Source: a virus. From it: a stretch of 44,297 nucleotides of DNA. The DNA lies in IMG/VR virus record IMGVR_UViG_3300021067_000010, positions 1 through 44,297 of that record; one strand, 5' to 3'. The notes beneath the pieces were generated by a model. The model was not told the origin of the DNA and ran no database searches. It saw only the letters and a program-made list of their open reading frames with translations. The position numbers were made by a program, and so were the translations under genes. Shown in pieces: positions 38,580 through 44,297 of this stretch (position 1 is the first letter of the stretch; each line of letters opens with the position of its first letter).

Positions 38580-38762
38580 TTAGACCGCTGTATTCTTGAT
38601 TATTTCGAGGATTCGCATCTTGAACATGAGAATTTCTACGCTGTCTCCGGGAAGAGTCTTACATTCTTGATTGATTTCCTTTACAGTTTTGAGGAGAGCT
38701 ACAGCTTTCTCCATCAATTCATCGAACTCTGCATCACCAGTTTTCATTGGTTGCTGTGGCAT
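38580..38762 (-). CDS. Small helical protein (60 aa)
   Basis: Helical throughout: AEFDELMEKAVALLKTVKEI and SVEILMFKMRILEIIKNT. Its start overlaps the upstream stop (TAATG). Not recognised. Confidence 0.65.
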   Translation of the reverse strand: MPQQPMKTGDAEFDELMEKAVALLKTVKEINQECKTLPGDSVEILMFKMRILEIIKNTAV

Positions 38763-38932
38763 TAGAATTCATCCTCTTTCTTGCTTACATCATCAAGTTG
38801 AACATCTTTGTATTGAATATCTTCGTAATTTCGAACCTGCAAATCACTTACTAATTCCATTGCTTTCTGAACTGCTTTGTGGTAAGTAGATTCCCTGATT
38901 ACTAATGAGATAGTCACTTCATATTCATTCAT
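38762..38932 (-). CDS. Small beta-alpha protein (56 aa)
   Basis: MNEYEVTISLVIRESTYHKA then VQKAMELVSDLQVRNYEDIQ and an acidic end: a strand followed by two helices. GGAG eight bases upstream favours this ATG over one two codons earlier, which would be only two bases from it. Function unknown. Confidence 0.65.
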   Translation of the reverse strand: MNEYEVTISLVIRESTYHKAVQKAMELVSDLQVRNYEDIQYKDVQLDDVSKKEDEF

Positions 38933-38950
38933 TTTCATTTCTCCTGTCAG

Positions 38951-39130
38951 TTAGTCATTCTCCCATTCAATTCTTGCTACATCAGAGAGGAATATCTCTT
39001 CCTGTCCTTCTACTGGCTCCAATTCCTTGTCTGTCATCATGAGAGAATCAGCAGAAGGGTCCATGACAGGATATGACTTGTCCTTGATGGTCTGTACTTC
39101 ACCGTTCTTGAAGAAGATGATTGTTTTCAT
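38951..39130 (-). CDS. Small beta-rich protein (59 aa)
   Basis: MKTIIFFKNGEVQTIKDKSY, then DPSADSLMMTDKELEPVEGQ and IFLSDVARIEWEND. A beta hairpin with an acidic loop. The start overlaps the upstream stop (TAATG). Not recognised. Confidence 0.65.
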   Translation of the reverse strand: MKTIIFFKNGEVQTIKDKSYPVMDPSADSLMMTDKELEPVEGQEEIFLSDVARIEWEND

Positions 39131-39489
39131 TAGTTAGCTCCTTCATAATCAACAGGGTCATCAAGTAAATCAACAGCTTCGACAAATCCTTCTATTCTCC
39201 AGCATGAAGTAGATTCGGGCACTCCAAACCATGCTTGCTGGAGAATACGATAGATTACAGCTTCATCACTTTCCTCAATTGCACGGAGGAATTGAGCAGA
39301 GGGACTTTCAGTAGTTTTACTTTTGATATCCTCACGAATTCCACGGGTCGCGCGCTCTGCATTTGGTGCTGTAATTTTGAATTCTAAATCCTGTTCTGGT
39401 CGGATATTATGGGGATGCCACTGCTCGATTAGGGATATGAGCTTCACTTGATGCTTCTTTACTTTGTCTATCCATTGTTCTTTGGTCAT
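39130..39489 (-). CDS. Conserved phage protein with AWFGVPE motif (119 aa)
   Basis: The N-terminal helix/loop contains WHPHNIRPEQDLEFKITAPN, then a helix and a C-terminal segment ILQQAWFGVPESTSCWRIEG plus VEAVDLLDDP. The AWFGVPES...WRIxGFxxxxDLLD pattern recurs in short proteins of many phages. No function is known. It lies 13 bases downstream of the SprT-SNF2 gene and is co-transcribed with it. Confidence 0.75.
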   Translation of the reverse strand: MTKEQWIDKVKKHQVKLISLIEQWHPHNIRPEQDLEFKITAPNAERATRGIREDIKSKTTESPSAQFLRAIEESDEAVIYRILQQAWFGVPESTSCWRIEGFVEAVDLLDDPVDYEGAN

Positions 39490-39502
39490 TGATTTACTCC
39501 TT

Positions 39503-41605
39503 TCAAGAAACCTTCTTCTCTCGATTCTTATTCATCCAATCTTTTACAATCGCTTCCGAAAGTTCCTTGATGATATCTGACTGTTTCCACTCGATTGATT
39601 TACCTTTATTCATTGCAGCGTGAAAATATGCTCTCTTTCTTTCCACAATTCCAGCTAAGAATTCATCAACTGTTCCCCCAGCAGTCATATAGGTTGCATT
39701 TACTGCATTTCTCTTTTGACCTATACGAATGAATCTTCCTTCTGCTTGTTCTTCCGAAGAGGGATTCCATTGTCTCTCGTGAAGAATACAGTCAGCGCAT
39801 GTCTGAAGATTCAATCCTTCTCCTGCGGCGAGTGTGGATGCAATGAGAATCGCGCGCGGAGCTTGATTGAATTCTTCCTGTATCTGACTTCTTGCTTCCG
39901 ATGACATTCCACCTTCTAATTTCAGGATAGGAATCTTATGTTCCGCTCGAAGGTCATCATAGAGAATTCTACTAACATCCACATGATGGACGAAGATTAC
40001 GAGTTTGCGGTCAGTCTCTTCGATGAATTCTCTGACGAATTCCTTGGTAGCAGGAATTTTACTCAGTCCGGTAATGTGACGCATTCTCTGCAATCGAGCA
40101 ATGATAGGACCGTCACCACCAAATGCTAATTTATCCTCATCACCACCGATTACTGCTTCGTTGTAATACTTCACGAAATCAGAGACTTCCTCATCGTAGA
40201 GTTGCTGATTTACTTTATCCTGTTCTGTGAATTGGAGCATCCTACTCACTTCAGGAAGTTCGGGCATTACTTCCGCGCGCTCCCTTCTTATTGCTATGTC
40301 ACTTATATACTCTTTGAATTTTTCAGGGTTACGTATACCTCCTTGCTTTGTGTATTGACCTTGTTCGTAGAAGTCTACCCATTTATCGAGAAATGCTTGC
40401 TGTGAATAGAATCGAGTGGGAGCAAGCATATTCAGGACAGTAAAGAATTCTCCACCGCGATTCTTCCATGGAGTTCCAGAGAGTGGAATTACATGGTCAA
40501 CCTTCTGTACAATCCTACGAATCATTTGAGTGCGCGTCGAGTCGGGATTCTTTATTTGCTGGCACTCATCTAGGACTACAGTCTTAATTCCGAGAGCCAA
40601 TACTTTCTCAACGGGCATTCCTTGCGTGATTACTTTTCCCTTGATTGTACGAGATTTCGGAGTGAAGATATCGTAAGAGGCGAGATACGTTTTCATTCCG
40701 GGCACAAGGAAATCAGAAGAAGTATTGATAACCTGACCCATGTATTCCGGACCAAGCCATCGAAATATTTCCTTGAACCACTGAAATTTGATTCCGCTCT
40801 TTATGATGAATAGAACGGGGAAGGATTCAGGATGTTCTTTGATGTAACCTAGTGCTTGAATAGTCTTGCCGAGTCCCATTTCATCGAATATCGCTGCACC
40901 TTTATTCATGGATAGCGATTTCTCGATGAATTGCATTCCTTCTACTTGATAGGGGTAGGGTTTGTATTGCTGGCAGAGGATGCATTGATTCTTATTCCAT
41001 TCGTGCTTACACTCTTTCACATCCGCGCGCCATCCAAATGAGATTAGCTTATGGAATGGAGTTCCTTTCGGAATCTTTACGGTCCTCATATGACCGCATT
41101 CGAGATAGATTGTTTTTAGGTCAGGAAGAGGTTCAGGGAATGGCATTGTGTGTTGTCTTACTTCCTTTGCCACTTTCCCGCAGGATTCACATTTATCTTG
41201 GAGTCTAGTAACTTGATACTTTGGAGTCCTGATTACTTGTTCCTCAAATTCAATCTTTAGCTCCGCTCCACTCCGAATCGCGTCAAGTATTTCAGGAGAG
41301 AATGAAAGATGCGAACAGGGAAGGGTATTCGTGCAACCTAATTCGCGCGCTTTATTGGCCCAAACACTATTATGACCATGACCAGGTGTAAGAGCGTGTG
41401 CAATTTCATGGAGAATGGTATCTTTTACCTCTTCAGCAGGATGTAAGTCAATATGGTGAGCATTTAGAATTATGCATTTATCTTTGTATGAGCATAATCC
41501 GAGAAATGGTTTCGTGGCATCCATTGTGAGACGAACGTGCCATCCTGTTAGATTGTATTCTAACAGTTTATTTCTGCAATAGAGTGTCGCTTCATTTCGT
41601 TCCAT
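39503..41605 (-). CDS. SprT-like metalloprotease fused to SNF2-family ATPase
   Basis: 700 residues. Domain 1 (about 1-100) is SprT-like: zinc protease motif HEIAHALTPGHGHNSVW, with HExxH at 66-70 and a third His at 76 or 78. Domain 2 (about 135-212) holds zinc knuckles (CESC 139-142, a CGH, then CKH and CILC 208-211). Domain 3 is a complete SNF2 helicase-like ATPase: PYQVEGMQFIEKS, DEMGLGKT (Walker A, 244-248), VVLDECQQIKNP (DECQ, 346-349, a DEAH-box variant), IPLSGTPWKN, then ASTLAAGEGLNLQ and SSEEQAEGRFIRIGQKR (motifs V and VI). SprT/Spartan proteases digest proteins crosslinked to DNA; SNF2 motors move along duplex DNA and strip proteins. The fusion plausibly clears DNA-protein roadblocks (inference). 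The start overlaps the upstream gene by one base. Confidence 0.93.
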   Translation of the reverse strand: MERNEATLYCRNKLLEYNLTGWHVRLTMDATKPFLGLCSYKDKCIILNAHHIDLHPAEEVKDTILHEIAHALTPGHGHNSVWANKARELGCTNTLPCSHLSFSPEILDAIRSGAELKIEFEEQVIRTPKYQVTRLQDKCESCGKVAKEVRQHTMPFPEPLPDLKTIYLECGHMRTVKIPKGTPFHKLISFGWRADVKECKHEWNKNQCILCQQYKPYPYQVEGMQFIEKSLSMNKGAAIFDEMGLGKTIQALGYIKEHPESFPVLFIIKSGIKFQWFKEIFRWLGPEYMGQVINTSSDFLVPGMKTYLASYDIFTPKSRTIKGKVITQGMPVEKVLALGIKTVVLDECQQIKNPDSTRTQMIRRIVQKVDHVIPLSGTPWKNRGGEFFTVLNMLAPTRFYSQQAFLDKWVDFYEQGQYTKQGGIRNPEKFKEYISDIAIRRERAEVMPELPEVSRMLQFTEQDKVNQQLYDEEVSDFVKYYNEAVIGGDEDKLAFGGDGPIIARLQRMRHITGLSKIPATKEFVREFIEETDRKLVIFVHHVDVSRILYDDLRAEHKIPILKLEGGMSSEARSQIQEEFNQAPRAILIASTLAAGEGLNLQTCADCILHERQWNPSSEEQAEGRFIRIGQKRNAVNATYMTAGGTVDEFLAGIVERKRAYFHAAMNKGKSIEWKQSDIIKELSEAIVKDWMNKNREKKVS

Positions 41606-41617
41606 TAGATTCGCTCC
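41600..41617. repeat. 18-bp direct repeat, copy 1 (start region of the SprT-SNF2 gene)
   Basis: TTCCATTAGATTCGCTCC, identical to the copy at 41800-41817. On the minus strand it reads GGAG, eight bases, ATGGAA: a complete translation start. The two copies are exactly 200 bp apart and bracket the 66-residue gene. Confidence 0.9.
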
Positions 41618-41805
41618 GTGAATTTAGAACGGTAGTGGTTACTAATGATTTCGTAACCCTTCACTTTCACGTCGTAGTAGTGAATTTCAGCTTCAAATCT
41701 ACTCGCTATATCTTTGGCTTTCTGAGGATCGATACAGACTGCAATTACTTCCTCAGTACTACAATCGAAACAAGGGTTAGGATTTACTACTAAGTAAATT
41801 TCCAT
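41605..41805 (-). CDS. Hypothetical protein (66 aa)
   Basis: MEIYLVVNPNPCFDCSTEEV (CxxC), then an ADP-like helix DPQKAKDIASRFEAEIHYYD and a closing strand: a beta-alpha-beta fold. Its initiation region is an exact 18-bp repeat of that of the SprT-SNF2 gene. Function unknown. Confidence 0.65.
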   Translation of the reverse strand: MEIYLVVNPNPCFDCSTEEVIAVCIDPQKAKDIASRFEAEIHYYDVKVKGYEIISNHYRSKFTERI

Positions 41806-41817
41806 TAGATTCGCTCC
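41800..41817. repeat. 18-bp direct repeat, copy 2 (start region of the 66-aa gene)
   Basis: Identical to the copy at 41600-41617; provides GGAG and the ATG of the preceding gene. Duplication by recombination or gene insertion is likely. Confidence 0.9.
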
Positions 41818-42023
41818 TACTTTGTCGATACGTAGTAATCCATACTTGCATGTCGCAATCCATCAATGCAAGAATCTAACACGGATACTACAGCAGGATG
41901 AGACTGTCTCTTCCTATCCTCTTCACACCAATCCGCGCACAAGTCAATCATTTCTGTCATGTCGAGACTATTCTCTCGCATAAATGCTGTGAGTTTCTTG
42001 ATTAGTTCATTTCTTGATTCCAT
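41817..42023 (-). CDS. Small helical protein (68 aa)
   Basis: NELIKKLTAFMRENSLDMTE, then IDLCADWCEEDRKRQSHPAV and a helix. Two Cys in DLCADWCEED. Helical fold; not recognised. Directly follows the next upstream gene by 5 bases. Confidence 0.6.
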   Translation of the reverse strand: MESRNELIKKLTAFMRENSLDMTEMIDLCADWCEEDRKRQSHPAVVSVLDSCIDGLRHASMDYYVSTK

Positions 42024-42028
42024 GTCAG

Positions 42029-42301
42029 TTATTCCTTTTCCTTTTCAGGGAGTGGAGATTCAGGATAAGCAGGGATGAAACAGCGAGATTCGATTGTTAC
42101 TTCAGGTTTCTGCTTTTCCGGTTCTACCTTGTCGAATCTGAGAATCGATTGAATCATTGCGATGCGGAGATGATTGTCGTATTCCTCTCGTGCCAGAACG
42201 GAATTGCGCGCGTGGAGCGAGTCCAGCATAAGGCGGAGGGAGTCGCGCGTCATGCTGGAATAGATATGGTTTAGCTTGTCGAGGTATTGATTGTTATTCA
42301 T
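42029..42301 (-). CDS. Helical protein (90 aa)
   Basis: MNNNQYLDKLNHIYSSMTRD, SLRLMLDSLHARNSVLAREE and a proline-rich end (PAYPESPLPEKEKE). The ATG at 42301 is preferred; a GTG eleven codons upstream would run into the previous gene. It carries two GCGCG-type sites within 40 bp (42204 and 42243). Not recognised. Confidence 0.6.
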   Translation of the reverse strand: MNNNQYLDKLNHIYSSMTRDSLRLMLDSLHARNSVLAREEYDNHLRIAMIQSILRFDKVEPEKQKPEVTIESRCFIPAYPESPLPEKEKE

Positions 42302-42311
42302 TCTATTTCTT

Positions 42312-42467
42312 TCAAAGGAAGTATGGGTCTCCACTTCGCTTTACTACTTCAATGATTTCCTTTTCTGCCTTTTCGAATCTTGGACTATTTAGGAAATATT
42401 CGGCATCTACTTTCAGTCTGAACGCTCCCATTACATAGCCATTTACTTTTACCATGTAGATTTTCAT
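42312..42467 (-). CDS. Small beta-alpha protein (51 aa)
   Basis: MKIYMVKVNGYVMGAFRLKV, then AEYFLNSPRFEKAEKEIIEV: strand, turn, strand, helix. It begins two bases after the stop of the upstream zinc-ribbon gene. Function unknown; the layout recurs in several miniproteins of this operon. Confidence 0.65.
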   Translation of the reverse strand: MKIYMVKVNGYVMGAFRLKVDAEYFLNSPRFEKAEKEIIEVVKRSGDPYFL

Positions 42468-42469
42468 AG

Positions 42470-43207
42470 TTACTTTCCCTTACCAGTAATTTCAAGATAA
42501 GCCTGTTTTGTTTGCTCGGCTGTCAATTGGCGCATGTTAGCTAATGTCTTGAGTACTTCAATCGGAGCACCAATTTCACTAGCGACAGCTTTCAATTGAT
42601 TCATGAATTCTACCGTCTCGCTCCGCTTCTTGGGATTCGATACCTTGGGAGTGGATACCTTTACTTGAACTGGCTTGTAATTGATATCCTTCAACGCCAA
42701 GCTGTCACGCTGCTCTTTCGTGAGTTTGTCAGCCAGTGCATTGAATTGGACTTGAATTGCGCGAATAGATGATACTTCTTTCTCTTCCTCTTTCTTGATA
42801 CGGATGAGATTCTCTTTCGCTGCTACGAGCTGAGATTCCATCCACTTACAAAATTCATAAGGACTCTTCCCCTCCGCTAACATTCGTTCCTTTACTTCAA
42901 CGAGAGCGGAAGTGCGCGCATTGAAGAGTTCTTCCTTTACAGTAACATCTCCAATTCCTGAAATGTTACCATTCACTTTATTCTGGTTCACTACCGTGGT
43001 AACTTTTCGATTCTCTTCCATTGCAGCTTTGTAATGCTCTGCACAGAGAACCTTGCCGAGTAGCATTTCGTGTCGTTTCTCACTATCAGTAGGTAGACGG
43101 CCGCAGATATCGCATTCCGCTTTATCGGAGTGGTCTATTGCGTGTCTGCCACAAGTTTGACACATATCCACTCGATTGGGATTTGAGAGAAAAGAATGCA
43201 TTGGCAT
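42470..43207 (-). CDS. Zinc-ribbon protein with helical C-terminus (245 aa)
   Basis: N-terminal Cys/His cluster: MCQTCGRHAIDHSDKAECDI, CDIC, LCAEHY, suitable for two zinc ions. A linker with a repeated Val/Asn segment (TTVVNQNKVNGNISGIGDVT), a long charged helix (about 95-165) and a basic C-terminal domain (VKVSTPKVSNPKKRSETVEF) follow. It could be a DNA- or RNAP-binding early regulator, from the zinc finger plus basic segment only. Confidence 0.7.
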   Translation of the reverse strand: MPMHSFLSNPNRVDMCQTCGRHAIDHSDKAECDICGRLPTDSEKRHEMLLGKVLCAEHYKAAMEENRKVTTVVNQNKVNGNISGIGDVTVKEELFNARTSALVEVKERMLAEGKSPYEFCKWMESQLVAAKENLIRIKKEEEKEVSSIRAIQVQFNALADKLTKEQRDSLALKDINYKPVQVKVSTPKVSNPKKRSETVEFMNQLKAVASEIGAPIEVLKTLANMRQLTAEQTKQAYLEITGKGK

Positions 43208-43213
43208 GATTAG

Positions 43214-43393
43214 TTACTCCAGCTCGAATCCGATTGATTCCGCGTATTCAATGAGTGCAGTTCTAGTCTTTCCAGCAGGGTGTGATTGCTGATACATGCT
43301 CTGTAGAATTGTTATGATTTTTTCTACGGGAATGATAAAGGTAATCTGCTTACCATCAACGTTTAATGTTACTTTTCCAGATGTTGAAATCAT
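43214..43393 (-). CDS. Small beta-alpha protein (59 aa)
   Basis: MISTSGKVTLNVDGKQITFI, then PVEKIITILQSMYQQSHPAG and a helix. GAGG, then nine bases, then ATG; the 17-bp initiation region is an exact copy of that at 43656-43672. Function unknown. Confidence 0.7.
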   Translation of the reverse strand: MISTSGKVTLNVDGKQITFIIPVEKIITILQSMYQQSHPAGKTRTALIEYAESIGFELE

Positions 43394-43407
43394 TGTCTGA
43401 TACCTCA
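43391..43407. repeat. 17-bp direct repeat, copy 1 (translation start region)
   Basis: CATTGTCTGATACCTCA; on the minus strand TGAGGTATCAGACAATG, i.e. ribosome-binding site plus start codon. Identical to the copy at 43656-43672. Confidence 0.9.
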
Positions 43408-43408
43408 G

Positions 43409-43555
43409 TTATTCAGAATCTTCCGAATTATCATCAAACAAACAAGTGCATTCTTCCGTGTCAGGATAGTGTCCTGTAACGAGGAAGTGCGTGGTCCTAA
43501 ATGATTGTTCCTCTTCCTCATCCGTGAAACATTCGGAACAGATTTGTTTGCCCAT
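43409..43555 (-). CDS. Acidic zinc-binding miniprotein (48 aa)
   Basis: MGKQICSECFTDEEEEQSFR, then HYPDTEECTCLFDDNSED: CSEC and CTC could bind zinc. Overall strongly acidic. It overlaps the upstream gene by 38 bp in another frame. Not recognised. Confidence 0.6.
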   Translation of the reverse strand: MGKQICSECFTDEEEEQSFRTTHFLVTGHYPDTEECTCLFDDNSEDSE

Positions 43556-43658
43556 CTACAATCAAAGTATGCATTGAATGATGCTCTTCGAGGTAAGCAT
43601 TGAAATCTTTACCACAACGAGGACAGTTAGGATTGTCAAAGATAGAATCTTCAGTCAT
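43518..43658 (-). CDS. Zinc-finger miniprotein (46 aa)
   Basis: NCPRCGKDFNAYLEEHHSMH has Cys12, Cys15 and His26/His30, a C2H2-like finger. It starts in the 17-bp repeat (GAGG then ATG) and ends inside the next gene. The shared initiation repeat supports it despite its size. Confidence 0.65.
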   Translation of the reverse strand: MTEDSIFDNPNCPRCGKDFNAYLEEHHSMHTLIVDGQTNLFRMFHG

Positions 43659-43672
43659 TGTCTGATACCTCA
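43656..43672. repeat. 17-bp direct repeat, copy 2 (translation start region)
   Basis: Identical to 43391-43407; supplies GAGG and ATG for the zinc-finger miniprotein. Confidence 0.9.
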
Positions 43673-43674
43673 TG

Positions 43675-44097
43675 TTAGATACGTTCAGGAATAATTCTAC
43701 CTGGACAGTTAGGATTCATACATTCTAACTCACCTATGTATTTGTTCTCTGGTAAACTCTTCCTTTCACCACAAGAATTGCAGAATGTAGCATCATCAGG
43801 ATTCTTGTATTCACGAATGCGAGGTGGACCAATATCAAGTGGATGCTTTTTACGGAACTTCAGTAGTGATTCGAGTAATTCATGGGGAAGTGGCCGCGCA
43901 CCTGTATGCTTTATTACTTGCTTGTTTAGCATGTTGATGCGATTACGGTCTGTTCTGCACAAAAAAACACGTAGGTAATGAGGGTTTGCTTCGTATACTT
44001 GTGTGAGTGGATTTACAAGTATTACAGGTTTCTGTCCAAACTCATAAGTATCGTCTGATGTTACTGGACGCTTACATGCAATACAATAAGTTTCCAT
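43675..44097 (-). CDS. First gene of the early operon: zinc-ribbon protein (140 aa)
   Basis: METYCIACKRPVTSDDTYEF (CxxC), a middle basic helix region (FRKKHPLDIGPPRIREYKNP), then CNSCGERKSL and CMNPNCPG: two zinc sites of 2 x CxxC. As the promoter-proximal gene it is likely made first after infection. Its ATG lies about 120 nt downstream of the predicted transcription start, behind tandem 11-bp repeats. Function unknown. Confidence 0.75.
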   Translation of the reverse strand: METYCIACKRPVTSDDTYEFGQKPVILVNPLTQVYEANPHYLRVFLCRTDRNRINMLNKQVIKHTGARPLPHELLESLLKFRKKHPLDIGPPRIREYKNPDDATFCNSCGERKSLPENKYIGELECMNPNCPGRIIPERI

Positions 44098-44100
44098 TGT

Positions 44101-44155
44101 TGGTCCCTGCTAGGTTCTGGTCTGGTCCCGGTCAGGTTCCGGTCAAGTCCCGCTA
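44101..44155. repeat. Tandem 11-bp repeats (iteron- or operator-like)
   Basis: Five consecutive 11-bp units: TGGTCCCTGCT, AGGTTCTGGTC, TGGTCCCGGTC, AGGTTCCGGTC, AAGTCCCGCTA. The central three agree at nine of eleven positions (xGGTYCYGGTC). The period equals one helical turn, so protein binding along one DNA face is likely: a regulator of the early leader or a replication initiator. Confidence 0.75.
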
Positions 44156-44220
44156 TTGGCCGCTCGCCCTAAGTGCTTGCCTGTCAACGAGTTACCGGCG
44201 ACCTGAGAGCGACCTACAGG

Positions 44221-44245
44221 CCCACCCTATCACAAGGCAGGTGGG
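44221..44245. promoter_or_regulatory. Operator-like dyad overlapping the early promoter
   Basis: CCCACC, 13 bases, GGTGGG: a perfect 6-bp inverted repeat that lies almost exactly in the spacer and -10 of the early promoter. A dimeric repressor bound here would block RNA polymerase. It could equally fold as a hairpin in a transcript. Confidence 0.5.
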
Positions 44246-44253
44246 ACTGTCAA
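44226..44253 (-). promoter_or_regulatory. Early leftward promoter, sigma70-like
   Basis: On the minus strand, TTGACA (44253-44248, perfect -35), a 16-base spacer and GATAGG with an upstream TGT, i.e. an extended -10 of moderate quality. It is the best promoter match seen and lies directly upstream of the whole 21-kb minus-strand operon, with a leader of about 120 nt. Confidence 0.6.
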
Positions 44254-44297
44254 GCCGTTTTCGCTACTTTGCTAGTGTAGTGTGTTAGTAAGTAAAA

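Larger units (their letters stand above)
44098..44297. other. Noncoding GC-rich control region at the window end
   Basis: About 200 bp with no convincing gene, clearly more GC-rich than the rest from 44101 to about 44260 and AT-rich at the very end. It holds the early promoter, a dyad and tandem 11-bp repeats described separately, plus two GCGACCT copies 11 bp apart (44198 and 44209) and two TTGAC(A/C) boxes on the minus strand without a convincing -10. The last 30 bases carry stop codons in all three forward frames, so the fibre gene at the window start does not simply continue across a circular junction. Confidence 0.7.

Noticed and set aside
44007-44288. Plus-strand gene at the window end
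   Set aside because: It lies mainly over the first early gene and the promoter/repeat region, has no ribosome-binding site and an atypical composition.
1-44297. High number of GAATTC sites as a selected motif
   Set aside because: Most arise from favoured codon pairs such as GGA-ATT-CCT and GAA-TTC; unlike GCGCGC they are compatible with base composition and codon use.

Overview
The window is most of the genome of a tailed double-stranded DNA bacteriophage. It appears to be short-tailed (podovirus type): there is a large portal, a scaffold, a capsid protein, a small head-to-tail adaptor, a beta-rich nozzle protein and large glycine/alanine-rich internal virion proteins, but no tape measure, tail tube or sheath. 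Base composition is AT-rich (roughly 40% GC by eye), genes are packed with ATGA/TAATG overlaps, and no tRNA, rRNA, integrase or repressor was recognised, so a lytic or uncultured phage is likely. The host cannot be named. The window opens inside a tail-fibre gene and ends in a promoter region, so it is not shown to be a complete genome.

Layout. 1-23.2 kb, plus strand (late/virion module): 3' end of a fibre gene, two tiny membrane proteins, several unknown genes, an HNH endonuclease gene, large terminase, small accessory proteins, portal, scaffold, major capsid protein followed by a 73-nt hairpin, a probable decoration protein, an intrinsic terminator, adaptor, nozzle, an acetyltransferase-like protein, a peptidoglycan peptidase, a DUF1353 protein and internal virion proteins. 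23.2-44.1 kb, minus strand (early/replication module): read leftwards from a promoter at about 44.24 kb. It has many small genes, about a dozen of them CxxC zinc-ribbon miniproteins, then a SprT-protease/SNF2-ATPase fusion, a Cas4-like PD-(D/E)XK nuclease, a DUF2325 protein, an AAA ATPase with a ssDNA-binding-like partner, two cold-shock proteins, a UDG-DNA polymerase I fusion, a DUF3987-like helicase/primase-type protein, a DHH phosphoesterase and, at the far end, a beta-helix protein. The two modules converge and overlap by about 26 bp near 23.2 kb.

How it works together: the early operon supplies replication and recombination (polymerase, AAA/Sak4-like ATPase with its ssDNA-binding partner, nuclease) and DNA repair (UDG, SprT-SNF2), plus a large set of small proteins probably aimed at the host. 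The late operon builds, packages and releases the virion. More than twenty short genes (29-59 codons) were read directly from the sequence to fill what would otherwise look like gaps.

Most notable: (1) an HNH gene inserted exactly at the P-loop codons of the AAA ATPase gene, leaving the old 5' end as a 19-codon remnant and providing a second, diverged 5' end for the target gene; (2) a 144-nt intergenic element closed by a 21-bp bulged stem, probably a structured RNA; (3) about 60 GCGCGC/CGCGCG sites in an AT-rich genome; (4) a SprT-SNF2 fusion; (5) 11-bp tandem repeats in the early leader.
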